Assembly: GCF_900101965.1 (NCBI RefSeq) | Contig: NZ_FNAP01000001.1 | Coordinates: forward strand, 496,001 to 560,000 | Length of the DNA: 64,000 bases | Reading direction: 5' to 3' | DNA from: Rhodospira trueperi | GTDB taxonomy: Bacteria; Pseudomonadota; Alphaproteobacteria; Rhodospirillales; Rhodospirillaceae | Program-made: the position numbers and the translations under genes | The notes under the pieces: generated by a model | Seen by the model: the letters and a program-made list of their open reading frames with translations, nothing else | Told to the model about the DNA's origin: nothing | Database searches by the model: none | Shown: in pieces, positions 53,052 through 63,414 of the stretch | Numbering within the stretch: the first letter of the stretch is position 1 | Layout of the letters: every line of letters starts with the position of its first letter

Positions 53052-56003
53052 ATGGACTCCTTTCTCGACTCCCGCCTCGCCGCCTCCTTCCTCACCGGCG
53101 CCAACGCCACCTATATCGCCGAGCTTTACGAACGCTACTTGGAGGCGCCGGACAGCGTTGATCCGGGCTGGCGCGGCTTCTTCGACGAGTTGCGCGACGG
53201 CGCCGACGACATCCGCGCCGAACTGCGTGGCCCGTCGTGGAACCGCAACGGCCGGGCGGTGATCGGCACACCCGATCCAGAGGCGCCGCCAGCACCCGCG
53301 AAGGGCAAGGGCAAGGACGCTCCTGCGACCGGCGGCCTGACCGACGAACAGGCGCGCGCCCACATCCTCGATTCCATCCGCGCGCTGATGATGATCCGCG
53401 CCTACCGGGTGCGCGGGCATCTGGAAGCGAACATGGACCCGCTCGGGCTGACCGAGCCGGAACCGCACCCGGAGCTGGACTACCGTAGCTATGGGTTCAC
53501 GGATGCCGACCTCGACCGCGAGATCTTCATCGACAATGTGCTGGGGCTGGAAACCGCGACGCTGCGCAAGATCGTCGAGGTGGTGCGCGAAACGTACTGC
53601 GGGCACATCGGCGTCGAGTTCATGCACATCCAGTACCCGGACCAGAAGGCCTGGATCCAACGCCGGGTGGAAAGCGAACTGAACCGCACCGCCTTCACCG
53701 ACATCGGCCGCCGCGCCATCATGGAACGCATCATCGAGGCCGAGGTCTTTGAGCAGTTCCTGCACCGCAAGTACGTCGGCACCAAGCGCTTCGGGCTGGA
53801 AGGCGCCGAGAGCATTGTTCCCGCCATCGAGCAGATCCTGAAGCGCGGCAGCCAACTCGACCTCGAGCATGTGGTCATCGGCATGGCCCACCGGGGCCGG
53901 CTCAACATTCTGTCCAATGTCATGCACAAGCCGCTGGAAGCGATCTTCAGCGAGTTCCAGGGCAATTCCGCCAACCCGGAAAGCGTTCAGGGATCGGGCG
54001 ACGTCAAGTACCACCTGGGCACATCGGCCGACCGCCAGTTCGACGGCCGCACCATTCACGTCACCCTCAACGCCAACCCGTCGCACCTGGAGGCCGTCAA
54101 CCCCGTGGTTCTCGGCAAGGTGCGGGCCAAGCAGACCCAGATCGGCGACCACCGGCGCGACCGCGTGCTCGGGGTGCTGCTGCATGGCGACGCGGCCATG
54201 GCCGGCCAGGGCATCGTCGCCGAGGGCTTCGCGCTGGCGCACCTGATCGGATACCGCACGGGCGGAACCATCCACATCGTGATCAACAACCAGATCGGCT
54301 TCACCACCAACCCCAAGTACAGCCGCTCCGGCCAGTACTGCACCGACATCGCCAAGACCATCCAGGCGCCGATCCTGCACGTGAACGGCGACGATCCGGA
54401 GGCCGTGGTCCACGCCGCCCGCGTGGCCATCGAATTCCGCCAGCAGTTCAACACCGACGTGGTGCTGGACGTGGTCTGCTATCGCCGTCACGGCCACAAT
54501 GAAACCGATGAGCCGGCCTTTACGCAGCCGCGCATGTACCGCCGCATCGCCGATCACCCGACGACCCGCGCCCTGTATGCCGATCGGGTCGTCGAGGCCG
54601 GGTTGCTGTCCAAGAAAGACATCGACGACATGACCGCCGCCTATGTCAATCGGCTGGAAGCGGCGTTCAAGGCTGGCGAGTCCTACCGCCCGAACCGCGC
54701 AGACTGGCTGCACGGCATCTGGGAGGGGCTGGAGGCCGCCCTGGGCGAAGAGGAATTCCGCCAGTACTCCACGGCCGCCAAGCCTACCGTACTGGGCGAG
54801 GTCCTGACGGCCCTCTCAACACCGCCGCCAGACTTCGACCTCAACGCCAAGATCGCCCGGCAGCTCAAGGCCAAGGCGAAAATGCTGGAAACCGGCGAGG
54901 GCCTCGATTGGGCCACGGCGGAGGCACTGGCCTTCGGCACCCTGCTGCTGGAGGGGCACCCGGTGCGCCTGTCGGGCCAGGACAGCGGGCGGGGCACATT
55001 TTCCCAGCGGCATGCGGTGCTGATCGATCAGACCACCGAGCAGCGGTACCGGCCGCTGAACCACATCCGCGAGGGACAGGCGACATTCGAGGTGCTCGAC
55101 AGCCCCCTGTCGGAGTACGCCGTGCTCGGCTTCGAATACGGCTATTCCTCTCAGGATCCCATGGCGCTTGTGCTCTGGGAGGCGCAGTTCGGCGACTTCG
55201 CCAACGGCGCCCAGGTCATCATCGACCAGTTCATTTGTGCCGCCGAATACAAGTGGCTGCGCATGTCGGGGCTGGTGATGCTGTTGCCCCATGGTTACGA
55301 GGGCCAGGGGCCGGAGCACTCCTCGGCCCGGCTGGAGCGGTATCTCCAGTTGTGCGCCGAGGACAACATGCAGGTCTGCAACTTGACCACGCCGGCCAAC
55401 TACTTCCACGCCCTGCGCCGGCAACTTCGACGCAACTTCCGCAAACCGCTGGTCGTGATGTCGCCCAAGTCTCTGCTGCGTCACAAACGGTGCGTCAGCA
55501 CGCTGGCCGAATTAAGTGACCACGGGCGGTTCTATCGCGTGCTGCCGGACACCGACGCCTTGGTCGGCGACGAGGAGGTCCGCCGCATCGTGCTGTGCAG
55601 CGGCAAGGTGTATTATGATCTGCTCCAGGCGCGCGAGGACGAGGGCCTCAAGGACGTGGCCCTTGTCCGGGTCGAACAGCTCTACCCGTGGCCGAAGGAC
55701 AGCGTGCAGGCGCAGTTGACACGCTATCCCAACGCCGAGGTCATCTGGTGCCAGGAGGAGCCTGCCAACATGGGGGCCTGGATGTTCGTGGACCGCCGCC
55801 TGCGCTTCGCGCTGGAGGAGGCGCACCACAAGGCTCGCCAGGCCCATTTCGTCGGCCGCAAGGCATCGGCCTCCACCGCTGCCGGCGTCGCCAGCGTGCA
55901 CAAACACGAACAGGAAACCCTGGTGGAACAGGCCCTGACATGGCCGCTGGATGCCCTGCCGCAGCCGTTCCGGCGTGCCACCGGTCTCGCCGCCGTGAGA
56001 TGA
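53052..56003 (+). CDS. sucA: 2-oxoglutarate dehydrogenase E1 component
   Basis: A 983-residue thiamine-diphosphate enzyme that decarboxylates 2-oxoglutarate in the 2-oxoglutarate dehydrogenase complex. The N-terminal SucB-binding region (FLTGANATYIAELYERYLEA), HRGRLNILSNVMHKPLEAIF, the ThDP/Mg site LLHGDAAMAGQGIVAEGFAL with VINNQIGFTTNPKYS, and the C-terminal DGQDSGRGTF-type part (LSGQDSGRGTFSQRHAVL) are present. Start ATG 53052 is chosen because family-like sequence (MDSFLDSRLAASF) begins there; GTG 53034 with AAAGG just ahead is an alternative. A strong AGGAGG further upstream does not match either start well. Confidence 0.96.
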   Translation: MDSFLDSRLAASFLTGANATYIAELYERYLEAPDSVDPGWRGFFDELRDGADDIRAELRGPSWNRNGRAVIGTPDPEAPPAPAKGKGKDAPATGGLTDEQARAHILDSIRALMMIRAYRVRGHLEANMDPLGLTEPEPHPELDYRSYGFTDADLDREIFIDNVLGLETATLRKIVEVVRETYCGHIGVEFMHIQYPDQKAWIQRRVESELNRTAFTDIGRRAIMERIIEAEVFEQFLHRKYVGTKRFGLEGAESIVPAIEQILKRGSQLDLEHVVIGMAHRGRLNILSNVMHKPLEAIFSEFQGNSANPESVQGSGDVKYHLGTSADRQFDGRTIHVTLNANPSHLEAVNPVVLGKVRAKQTQIGDHRRDRVLGVLLHGDAAMAGQGIVAEGFALAHLIGYRTGGTIHIVINNQIGFTTNPKYSRSGQYCTDIAKTIQAPILHVNGDDPEAVVHAARVAIEFRQQFNTDVVLDVVCYRRHGHNETDEPAFTQPRMYRRIADHPTTRALYADRVVEAGLLSKKDIDDMTAAYVNRLEAAFKAGESYRPNRADWLHGIWEGLEAALGEEEFRQYSTAAKPTVLGEVLTALSTPPPDFDLNAKIARQLKAKAKMLETGEGLDWATAEALAFGTLLLEGHPVRLSGQDSGRGTFSQRHAVLIDQTTEQRYRPLNHIREGQATFEVLDSPLSEYAVLGFEYGYSSQDPMALVLWEAQFGDFANGAQVIIDQFICAAEYKWLRMSGLVMLLPHGYEGQGPEHSSARLERYLQLCAEDNMQVCNLTTPANYFHALRRQLRRNFRKPLVVMSPKSLLRHKRCVSTLAELSDHGRFYRVLPDTDALVGDEEVRRIVLCSGKVYYDLLQAREDEGLKDVALVRVEQLYPWPKDSVQAQLTRYPNAEVIWCQEEPANMGAWMFVDRRLRFALEEAHHKARQAHFVGRKASASTAAGVASVHKHEQETLVEQALTWPLDALPQPFRRATGLAAVR

Positions 56004-56137
56004 GCCGATCTCCGGGGGGCCGCCCCGGGCCTTGACCGGAGTCGCATTGCGATCCCCACCCCCGGTTGGATATCCCTCGCCCATCGCTTCGGGACCATCC
56101 CGCCCACCGAACGCCAAGAAGGATGAAAGGATCACCG

Positions 56138-57439
56138 ATGGCCACCGACATCACCGTGCCCGCCCTGGGTGAATCCGTCAGCGAGGCCACCGTCGCCCGC
56201 TGGCTGAAATCGGCGGGCGACGCGGTCGCCGCCGATGAACCGCTTGTCGAACTGGAAACCGACAAGGTCACCGTCGAGGTCAACGCCCCGGCCGCAGGGG
56301 CGCTGGCCGAGATTGTCGCCGACGAAGGCGCCGAGGTCGCCGTCGGCGCCCTTCTGGGTCGTATCGATGAAGGCGCGTCGGGGACGGAGTCCAAGCCGGC
56401 CGCCAAGCCCGAGGAGACGCCTGAGGAGAAGAAGGAACCAGCGGCAAAGCCCGAGCCCGCGGCGAAACCGGACGCGCCGGCCGAGGACAAGCCCGAGGCC
56501 AAACCCCAGCCGGCCGCCGCCGAGGGCAAGGCCGCCAACCTCGATCATCCGCTGTCGCCCGCCGTGCGAAAGCTGGTGGAGGAACGCAGCCTCGACCCGG
56601 CGAAGATTCCCGCCACCGGCAAGGACGGTCGCCTGACCAAGGAGGACGTCCTGACCTTCCTGGAGCAGGCCAAACCGACGTCCCAGGGACCCGCCGCGCC
56701 GGCCTCGCCCGCCGCCGCCAAGGCGCGCGCCGACGATCCGCGCGAGGAACGGGTTCCCATGAGCCGCCTGCGCCGGCGCGTCGCCGAACGCCTGAAGGAG
56801 GCTCAGAATACCGCCGCCATGCTGACCACCTTCAACGAGGTGGACATGACGGCTATTCTGGATGTCCGCGCCCAGCACAAGGACGCGTTCGAGAAAAAGC
56901 ATGGCGTGCGCCTGGGCTTCATGTCGTTCTTCATCAAGGCCGCCGTGGTGGCCCTGCGCGAGTTCCCCGCAGTCAACGCCGAGATCGACGGCACCGACAT
57001 CGTCTACAAGAACTACTATGACATCGGCGTCGCCGTGGGCGGCCCCAACGGGCTGGTGGTCCCGGTGGTGCGCGACTGCGACGCCAAGAGCTTCGCGCAA
57101 ATCGAGGCCGACATCACCGCCTTCGGCAAGAAGGCGCGCGACGGCAGCCTGAAGATGGAGGAGATGACCGGGGGCACCTTCACCATCTCCAACGGCGGCG
57201 TGTATGGCTCGCTGATGTCCACGCCCATCCTCAACCCGCCGCAGTCGGCCATCCTGGGCATGCACAAGACGCAGCAGCGGCCCATGGTCATGCCCGACGG
57301 CTCCATCCAGGCGCGACCGATGATGTACCTAGCGCTCAGCTACGATCACCGCATCATCGACGGCAAGGAGGCCGTCAGCAGTCTGGTGCGGATGAAGGAA
57401 TGCCTGGAGGATCCGCAACGCATCCTTCTGGACATGTAA
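56138..57439 (+). CDS. sucB: Dihydrolipoyl succinyltransferase (E2) of 2-oxoglutarate dehydrogenase
   Basis: A 433-residue core subunit. The lipoyl domain ([20 protein letters not shown], with the lipoyl Lys in [14 protein letters not shown]) is followed by an Ala/Pro/Lys/Glu linker, the E1/E3-binding domain ([20 protein letters not shown]) and the acyltransferase domain with catalytic [18 protein letters not shown]. Lipoylation would depend on the LipB also encoded in this window. Start ATG 56138 has AAAGGA seven bases upstream. Confidence 0.96.
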   Translation: MATDITVPALGESVSEATVARWLKSAGDAVAADEPLVELETDKVTVEVNAPAAGALAEIVADEGAEVAVGALLGRIDEGASGTESKPAAKPEETPEEKKEPAAKPEPAAKPDAPAEDKPEAKPQPAAAEGKAANLDHPLSPAVRKLVEERSLDPAKIPATGKDGRLTKEDVLTFLEQAKPTSQGPAAPASPAAAKARADDPREERVPMSRLRRRVAERLKEAQNTAAMLTTFNEVDMTAILDVRAQHKDAFEKKHGVRLGFMSFFIKAAVVALREFPAVNAEIDGTDIVYKNYYDIGVAVGGPNGLVVPVVRDCDAKSFAQIEADITAFGKKARDGSLKMEEMTGGTFTISNGGVYGSLMSTPILNPPQSAILGMHKTQQRPMVMPDGSIQARPMMYLALSYDHRIIDGKEAVSSLVRMKECLEDPQRILLDM

Positions 57440-57458
57440 CGCAAAACGGCCCCGGGGC

Positions 57459-57494
57459 GGGGCGTCCGACCGGCGGACGCCCCGTTTGCTTTTC
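57459..57494 (+). terminator. Intrinsic terminator between sucB and lpd
   Basis: GGGGCGTCCG (57459-57468) pairs perfectly with CGGACGCCCC (57474-57483), followed by GTTTGCTTTT. This is a textbook rho-independent terminator, so lpd probably has its own promoter or is read only by partial read-through. Confidence 0.85.
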
Positions 57495-57604
57495 ACCATC
57501 CGCCACGGGGGACAGACGGAAACGGGCGGATGACATTGGCCGCCGCAGGCCCGCAACAGGGACGGCGGCCCAAGGGGAAGACGAAAAAGGGAAGGACCAA
57601 TCCG

Positions 57605-59017
57605 ATGAGCGACAACCCGTATGATCTGGTGGTGATCGGTGGCGGCCCGGGGGGGTACGTGTGCGCCATCCGCGCCGCGCAACTGGGCATGAAGGTAGCC
57701 TGCGTGGACATGCGCAAGTCCCTGGGCGGCACCTGCCTGAACGTGGGCTGCATCCCGTCCAAGGCGCTGCTGCACTCCACGCACCTGTTCGCCCAGGCCA
57801 AGCACGAGGCCGCCGATCACGGCATCAAGATCAGCGGCGCCGTGCGTCCCGACCTGCCCGCCATGATGGCCCGCAAGGACGCGGTGGTGAAGGCCAACAC
57901 CGAGGGGATCGCCTATCTGTTCAAGAAGCACCGCATCGACTGGATCAGCGGCATGGGCCGCATCGATCACCCGGGCGAGGTCGGCGTCGCGCTGCACGAC
58001 GGCGGCGACATGACCCTGATCACCGATTCCATCGTGCTGGCCACCGGCTCGGAGACGGCGCCGCTGCCGGACGTGAGCGTTGACGGACGCATGATCGTCG
58101 ATTCCACGGGGGCCCTTTCGCTGTCCAAGGTGCCCAAGCACCTGACCGTCATCGGCGCGGGTGTCATCGGGCTGGAACTGGGCTCGGTGTGGAGCCGCCT
58201 GGGCGCCAAGGTCACGGTGGTCGAATACCTGGACCACATCCTGCCGCACATGGACGGCGAGGTGCGCAGGCAGACCCAGCGCATCCTCAAGAAGCAGGGC
58301 CTGGAGTTCCGCCTGTCCAGCAAGGTTACGGCGGCCAAGAAGACCACCAAGGGCGTCACCCTGACGGTCGAGCCCGCCGGCGGGGGCGAGTCGGAAAACG
58401 TGGTGTCGGACGCCGTGCTGGTGGCCATCGGTCGCGTCCCGCACAGCCTGGGCCTGGGCCTGGACAAGAACGGCATCGAGCGCACCGAGCGCGGCTTCAT
58501 CAAAGTCAACGAGCGCTACGAGACCACCGCCAAGGGCATCTATGCCATCGGCGACGTGATCGGCGGCATGATGCTGGCCCACAAGGCCGAGGAAGAAGGC
58601 GTCGCGGTCGCCGAAATTCTGGCCGGACAGGCAGGCCACGTGAACTACGACGCCATCCCGTCCGTGGTCTATACGTGGCCGGAGATCGCCGCCGTCGGCA
58701 AGACGGAGGAACAGCTCAAGGCCGCCGGCACCGACTACAAAGTCGGCAGCTTCCCGTTCACCGCCAACGGCCGCGCCCGCGCCCAGAACGACACCGACGG
58801 CTTCGTCAAGATCCTGGCCGACGCGCGCACCGACCGGGTGCTGGGCTGCCACATCATCGGCCCGTCGGCCGGCGACCTGATCCAGGAAGTCGTCGTCGGC
58901 ATGGAGTTCGGGGCGTCCGCCGAGGACCTCTTCCGCTCCAGCCATGCCCACCCGCAGTTGGGCGAGTCCATCAAGGAAGCGGCGCTCGCCGTGCACGGCC
59001 GGCCGCTGCATATGTAG
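57605..59017 (+). CDS. lpd: Dihydrolipoyl dehydrogenase (E3)
   Basis: A 470-residue flavoprotein that reoxidises the lipoyl group of 2-oxoacid dehydrogenases. FAD motif LVVIGGGPGGYVCAIRAAQL, the redox disulfide GGTCLNVGCIPSKALL, NAD motif TVIGAGVIGLELGSVWSRLG, and the C-terminal catalytic His/Glu dyad SSHAHPQLGESIKEAALAVH are present. GGAAGGA precedes ATG 57605. The same E3 can serve several complexes. Confidence 0.97.
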   Translation: MSDNPYDLVVIGGGPGGYVCAIRAAQLGMKVACVDMRKSLGGTCLNVGCIPSKALLHSTHLFAQAKHEAADHGIKISGAVRPDLPAMMARKDAVVKANTEGIAYLFKKHRIDWISGMGRIDHPGEVGVALHDGGDMTLITDSIVLATGSETAPLPDVSVDGRMIVDSTGALSLSKVPKHLTVIGAGVIGLELGSVWSRLGAKVTVVEYLDHILPHMDGEVRRQTQRILKKQGLEFRLSSKVTAAKKTTKGVTLTVEPAGGGESENVVSDAVLVAIGRVPHSLGLGLDKNGIERTERGFIKVNERYETTAKGIYAIGDVIGGMMLAHKAEEEGVAVAEILAGQAGHVNYDAIPSVVYTWPEIAAVGKTEEQLKAAGTDYKVGSFPFTANGRARAQNDTDGFVKILADARTDRVLGCHIIGPSAGDLIQEVVVGMEFGASAEDLFRSSHAHPQLGESIKEAALAVHGRPLHM

Positions 59018-59078
59018 GAAGGAGCGGAGAAGACTCCTGCGGGCTGCCGTTTGGAACCGGTCAGAGCCCGAACACGGA

Positions 59079-60281
59079 TCAGGCGGCGACCTTCACCCCC
59101 ATGCCGATGTTGGTCGCCGTTTCAAATTCCAGATACGACGAAAAGGACGCACGATCGGCGAACGGCAGGATCTGCGTGGCCCAGTAGCCGGCGATCCCAT
59201 TGGTCCGGTCGATCCAGTAGAACAGGTTGGCCAACCCTGCCCAGCCCAGGGAACCCGGCGGACGACCGGTCGGGGCCTCTTCCTCGTTGACCATGAAGGT
59301 ATAGGCCCACGATTTCTTCTGACCCGGGAAGAACTCGGCGTCGTTGGACAGGCTCGGAATCACGCCCGGCAGCATCACGACCTTCTGGTGCGGTTCCAGC
59401 CCATTGCGGGCGGCCCAGGCGACCGTTTCCGGAGCCAGGATCCGGCCGTGAGGGCCTTCGCCGTCGTTGAGCCACATGCGCATGAACGCCATGTACGCTT
59501 CGACCGAGGCATAAAGGCCATGGCCGGCCATTTCCACTTCCGGCGTGTCGGGCAGCGCGAAGTTCGGTTGCGGCGTGAGCTGTCCGTCGGAACCGCGCGC
59601 GTGCATGGTCGCGGTCCGTGCTTTCATGGCGGCGTCGCGGGTGAAGGCGATGTCGCTCATGCCCAGCGGTTCGAACACCCGCTTCCGGAGAACCGAACCA
59701 AGACTCTCACCACGCAGCCGTTCGACAACCTGACCGGCCCAGTCGATGTTGGTGCCGTATTCCCATCGCGTGCCTGGATCAAACAGAAGCGGTGTCATCA
59801 GGGCGGCCTTGGTGCCTGTGATCACGCTTGGCTGGCCGTGTTCCGTGGCCAGCCGCGCATACGACTCGTTGAAAAAGTCGTAACCGAATCCGGCCGTGTG
59901 CAGCATGAGCATGCGGGTGGTGATGTCCGTGCGCGGCGCACGCAAGATGGGCGCGCCTGTCGCATCGAAGCCCTCAAGCACCTGCAAGGCGGCGATTTCC
60001 GGGACGTACGTCCGCGCCGGCGCATCGAGGTCGAGAAGGCCCTCCTCGACGCACTGCAACACCGCCGTCCCGGCGATGGCCTTGGTGGTCGAAAACAGGG
60101 CGAACACGGTGTCTGGAGTCATTGGCACGGCGTCGGCGAGCGACCGCACACCGCTCGCCCCTTTGTATATCGTCTCCGTGCGGTCCGTCACCATGGCGAC
60201 GACGCCCGGAACGCTCTCGTGGCCTGGACCGCTGGTTGCGCGGGTGAGAATGGCATCAAGCGCGGAGGTCAGATCGGTCAT
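59079..60281 (-). CDS. Beta-lactamase-fold serine hydrolase (class C-like esterase/beta-lactamase family)
   Basis: A 400-residue hydrolase of the serine beta-lactamase superfamily. The nucleophile motif S-x-x-K is in [19 protein letters not shown]; the Tyr motif is in [29 protein letters not shown] is the family's HTSG-like segment. Many such proteins are esterases rather than antibiotic-degrading enzymes. No signal peptide is evident at the chosen start [13 protein letters not shown], so it is probably cytoplasmic. It converges with lpd. Confidence 0.85.
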   Translation of the reverse strand: MTDLTSALDAILTRATSGPGHESVPGVVAMVTDRTETIYKGASGVRSLADAVPMTPDTVFALFSTTKAIAGTAVLQCVEEGLLDLDAPARTYVPEIAALQVLEGFDATGAPILRAPRTDITTRMLMLHTAGFGYDFFNESYARLATEHGQPSVITGTKAALMTPLLFDPGTRWEYGTNIDWAGQVVERLRGESLGSVLRKRVFEPLGMSDIAFTRDAAMKARTATMHARGSDGQLTPQPNFALPDTPEVEMAGHGLYASVEAYMAFMRMWLNDGEGPHGRILAPETVAWAARNGLEPHQKVVMLPGVIPSLSNDAEFFPGQKKSWAYTFMVNEEEAPTGRPPGSLGWAGLANLFYWIDRTNGIAGYWATQILPFADRASFSSYLEFETATNIGMGVKVAA

Positions 60282-60679
60282 CGGGCTTGGTCTCCCTCTT
60301 TCGTGGATGTCCGGCTGTGTTCGTGGGCATTTTCGCGCCCTGCTCATCGTTTTTCCGATTGACGCCGCCCCGTCGTCGACAGAATCCGTTCGGTCGGGTG
60401 GCCGCTCGAGGTCCCTCCGGCCCTTCGGGCCATTCGACTTCTCCCACAGGAGAGGGCCCAAAGGAGCGGGAAGGCGCGGAATACGAAGGAGGCTGTTTTC
60501 CGCATCACCCCCTTCCCAGCCCTATCCAGGGGAGGGAATTCGATCGCTCTCTGCCGACCGGCCCCAATGCCCCGGCACCGGGGGCAACGGATTATTCGGA
60601 AACCGTATCGCCCGCCCAGCATGTTTCACGCGACCGTCCCGGCCGGGCGGAAGATCGTCTCCCGCCCGGCGCCAGCGCC
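60282..60679. other. Intergenic region, no gene recognised, with hairpins
   Basis: About 400 bp between the hydrolase start and the cytochrome stop. It contains short self-complementary pieces such as GGCCCTTCGGGCC and the stronger hairpin listed at 60642-60670. Several purine-rich runs (AGGAGAGGG, GGAGCGGGAAGG) give a repeat-like look, but no complete repeat was found. The hydrolase promoter should lie at its left end. Confidence 0.4.
60642..60670 (-). terminator. Hairpin just downstream of the soxD-like gene
   Basis: GCCGGGCGG (60642-60650) pairs perfectly with CCGCCCGGC (60662-60670) around an 11-base loop, ten bases after the stop of the cytochrome gene read leftward. No U-run follows. 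Likely a 3' end structure; intrinsic termination is uncertain. Confidence 0.5.
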
Positions 60680-61369
60680 CTACTCCAGGCTGATCCCCTC
60701 CGGTTGGCCGTCCCCGTCCGGGGTGACGTCGATGATGGCGGCACGGCCGATGACCTCGGTGCCGACGTCGCAATCGCTCATGCACACCGTTTCGGGCTGG
60801 GCGTCCGGGCGGTCGTCCGGAATGAAGCCGTCGCGGTTGGGCATCTCGATCTCGCCGATGTTTTCGTTGCTCAGCACGAACGCGTCGTCGTCGAGGACGA
60901 AGTTGATGTAGAGCAGGAACGCCGTCAGGGCGTAGACCTGATCGTTGGTCAGCGTCTGCGCCTGCCCGAACGGCATGGCGCGGTGGATGTAGTCAAACAG
61001 CGTCGAGGCGTAGGGCCAGTAGCTGCCGGGGGTTTTCACCGGATTGTGGCTGGCCAGCGTGTCCTCGCCCCCGAACAGCACGGGATAGCGGTCCATGCCT
61101 TCGCCGAACTCGCCGTGGCAGGAGGCGCACTGCGTCAGGTAGATATCCTCGCCCTCGATCGGCGTGCCCTGTCCGACCGGCGCGCCGGTTCCATCCGGCA
61201 TGACGTCGATGTCCCAGCCGGCGATTTCCTCGGCCGTGGCGGCGCGGCCCAGGTCGTACTGCTTGCCCGGTTCGAGATCGTCGGCGATGGCGGCGGTCGA
61301 GATGCCCAGGCCCAGCGCAAGGGCACCGGCCGCCACGCCCCGGGTGAGGGTTTTAGCCAAGACGGACAT
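60680..61369 (-). CDS. soxD: Cytochrome c subunit of sulfite/sulfur dehydrogenase (SoxD-like)
   Basis: A 229-residue exported cytochrome c. An N-terminal signal ([20 protein letters not shown], ending at A-D-D) is followed by one haem site [20 protein letters not shown] and a plausible methionine-ligand region [20 protein letters not shown]. Classical SoxD has two haem domains, so this is a short single-haem form. It overlaps the end of the molybdoenzyme gene by 17 bases, so the two form one unit that passes electrons from sulfite or a protein-bound sulfane to the respiratory chain. Confidence 0.8.
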   Translation of the reverse strand: MSVLAKTLTRGVAAGALALGLGISTAAIADDLEPGKQYDLGRAATAEEIAGWDIDVMPDGTGAPVGQGTPIEGEDIYLTQCASCHGEFGEGMDRYPVLFGGEDTLASHNPVKTPGSYWPYASTLFDYIHRAMPFGQAQTLTNDQVYALTAFLLYINFVLDDDAFVLSNENIGEIEMPNRDGFIPDDRPDAQPETVCMSDCDVGTEVIGRAAIIDVTPDGDGQPEGISLE

Positions 61370-62687
61370 TTTCCACCTCCCCGGTCTTGTTCACCAGCCA
61401 CGTCTGGATCGAGTTGTTGTGATAGATGGAGTTGACGCCGCGCACCTCCTGCAGCGCCTGCATGGTCGGCTGCACATAGCCGGTCTCGTCGACCGCGCGG
61501 CTTTGCAGCAGCACCTCCTCGCCGTTCCACTCGAACTCGGCGTTGAAGCAGGTCAGACACTTCGGCAGCACGGGGTCGGGCAGACGGGCCTGCATCCAGT
61601 TGCGCCCGCCGTCGGTGCTGACGTGGACCTCCTTGATGCGACCGCGACCGGACCACGCCAGCCCCTTGATCTGGTTCACGCCCTTGTGCAGCACCGGCTT
61701 TTCCGGACAGGGACCGGTGATGACCGACTTGGCGTCCATCTCCCAGGTGAAGAAGCGTGCCTTGCCGTTCGCCAGCAGGTCGGTGTACTTCGACGTTTCC
61801 TCGCGGGTGTGCCAGGGCTGATCGCCGACCTCGATGCGGCGGATCCACTTGACCCACATGTTGCCTTCCCAGCCCGGCAACACGAGGCGTAGCGGATAGC
61901 CGTTCTCGGGCCGCAGCATCTCGCCGTTCATGGCGAAGGCCAGCATGGCGTCGTCCAGCGCCTTTTCCAGCGGCACCGAGCGGTGCATGCCGGAGGAATC
62001 TCCCCCCTCTGCCAACAGCCACGTGCCGTTCGGCTTGACGCCGACCTGATCGAGGATCACCCGCAGCGGCACGCCGGTGTACTGCACGCAATGGATCATG
62101 CCGTGGGTGAACTGCACGCCGTTGAGCTGGGCGCCGCGCCACTCCATACCGGTATTGGCGGCACATTCCAGAAAGTAGAACCGGCTTTCCACCGGGAAGC
62201 GGAAGATGTCCTCCATGGAGAAGATCTTCGGCGTGTCCACAAGGCCGTTGATCATCAAGCGGTAATCGACCGGATTGACCTCCGTCGTGCCGCCGTGATG
62301 ACGCTCGAAGCACACGCCGTTGGGCGTGACGAACCCGTGCAGGTCCTGAATCGGGGTGAAGTTCACCGACGATTCGGTGGTGGCCGTCAGCCACTCCACA
62401 TTGCGCCGGACGACGTGGGCTTCGTGCGGGGACGGCAGGCCGTAGGGCCGCGCCGCGACGCCGTCGCCCAGGTATTGGGTCCACCAGGGCACGTTGGGCG
62501 GCAGGTGCGCGGGATCCGCCTCCGCCGCGGCCGCCGCCGGGCCGCTCTTGCCGAGCACCGCGCCGGCCGCCGCCGCACCGGCCACGCCGGCCCCCGTCCT
62601 CAGAAAAGCCCGCCGACCGGGCGATGACGGCCGCGCAACGCCGGCCTTGCGGGCGCCGTTCGTCGGCGCTCCGTTGGTCCGATCCAT
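61353..62687 (-). CDS. soxC: Molybdopterin sulfite dehydrogenase subunit (SoxC-like)
   Basis: A 444-residue sulfite-oxidase-family molybdoenzyme. A twin-arginine signal ([20 protein letters not shown]) sends the folded, cofactor-loaded protein to the periplasm. The molybdenum-binding Cys is in [16 protein letters not shown]; the C-terminal dimerisation domain contains the typical [20 protein letters not shown]. In SoxCD this subunit oxidises protein-bound sulfur intermediates; as a stand-alone pair it can oxidise sulfite. Other sox genes (XYZAB) are not in the window. Confidence 0.88.
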   Translation of the reverse strand: MDRTNGAPTNGARKAGVARPSSPGRRAFLRTGAGVAGAAAAGAVLGKSGPAAAAAEADPAHLPPNVPWWTQYLGDGVAARPYGLPSPHEAHVVRRNVEWLTATTESSVNFTPIQDLHGFVTPNGVCFERHHGGTTEVNPVDYRLMINGLVDTPKIFSMEDIFRFPVESRFYFLECAANTGMEWRGAQLNGVQFTHGMIHCVQYTGVPLRVILDQVGVKPNGTWLLAEGGDSSGMHRSVPLEKALDDAMLAFAMNGEMLRPENGYPLRLVLPGWEGNMWVKWIRRIEVGDQPWHTREETSKYTDLLANGKARFFTWEMDAKSVITGPCPEKPVLHKGVNQIKGLAWSGRGRIKEVHVSTDGGRNWMQARLPDPVLPKCLTCFNAEFEWNGEEVLLQSRAVDETGYVQPTMQALQEVRGVNSIYHNNSIQTWLVNKTGEVENVRLG

Positions 62688-62922
62688 CCGTGTCCTCCCC
62701 AGAATGTTATTATCTGTCCCCGCGCCACGCCCGACGCGAAATATTAGATGATCCTAACCAAACCCGAATGCGTTTCAAGGCGGAAATGATGTTTGGTTTC
62801 GACGGCGTCATCGTCATGGGACCATAGCGACGGGGGCTCCCACGCGGGCGGTGATATGCTAAGGCTCGACGGGACCCGGGACATCAACACCGGGCGACAG
62901 CCACCAGGGAGGACACCCGATC

Positions 62923-63390
62923 ATGCCCCGCCTGCTTGTCTCCGTGCCCCGTCTTCTGGCCTTGCTGGTCCCGCTGTGCGCGTTCGCCGTCACGCCGGCC
63001 GGGGCGGGCGAAACCGAACTGGCCGATCCGCCGCCCGGGTTCGACAATCCGCGCCGAATCGTCCTGCAACTGACGACAAACGACGAAAGCGCGGCCAACA
63101 GCGTGCTGTGGAACGCCATCAACCTTCAGAAGTTCTACGGCATTGACAATGTACAGTTGGCGATCGTCGCCTACGGACGCGGCATGGAGATGCTGTACAA
63201 GGACAGCCCGTTGGCGGAGCGCATCGCCAGCCAGCTCAAATACGACATCGAATACATCGGTTGCGGCAACACCATGGAAACCACGGGTCATTCGCCGGAG
63301 GATCTGGTCCCCGGTGTCGACTGGGTGCAGGCCGGCCTTGCCGAGATCGTGGAGCGCCAACTCAAGGGCTGGATCGCCCTGGCTCCGTGA
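62923..63390 (+). CDS. Periplasmic DsrE-family protein
   Basis: A 155-residue DsrE/DsrF-like protein with a cleavable signal peptide (LLALLVPLCAFAVTPAGAGE). The DsrE core includes RIVLQLTTNDESAANSVLWN, VQLAIVAYGRGMEMLYKDS and a single conserved Cys in DIEYIGCGNTMETTGHSPED, the position where DsrE-family members carry sulfur. It is divergent from the soxCD-like pair, with about 235 bp between the starts, which suggests a part in periplasmic sulfur handling. Confidence 0.82.
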   Translation: MPRLLVSVPRLLALLVPLCAFAVTPAGAGETELADPPPGFDNPRRIVLQLTTNDESAANSVLWNAINLQKFYGIDNVQLAIVAYGRGMEMLYKDSPLAERIASQLKYDIEYIGCGNTMETTGHSPEDLVPGVDWVQAGLAEIVERQLKGWIALAP

Positions 63391-63414
63391 CGGGCGGAGA
63401 CCGCGCCGTCCGCC

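Noticed and set aside
53007-54713. Open frame of 568 codons antisense to sucA
   Set aside because: Shadow frame of a certain gene; no motif or plausible ribosome site.
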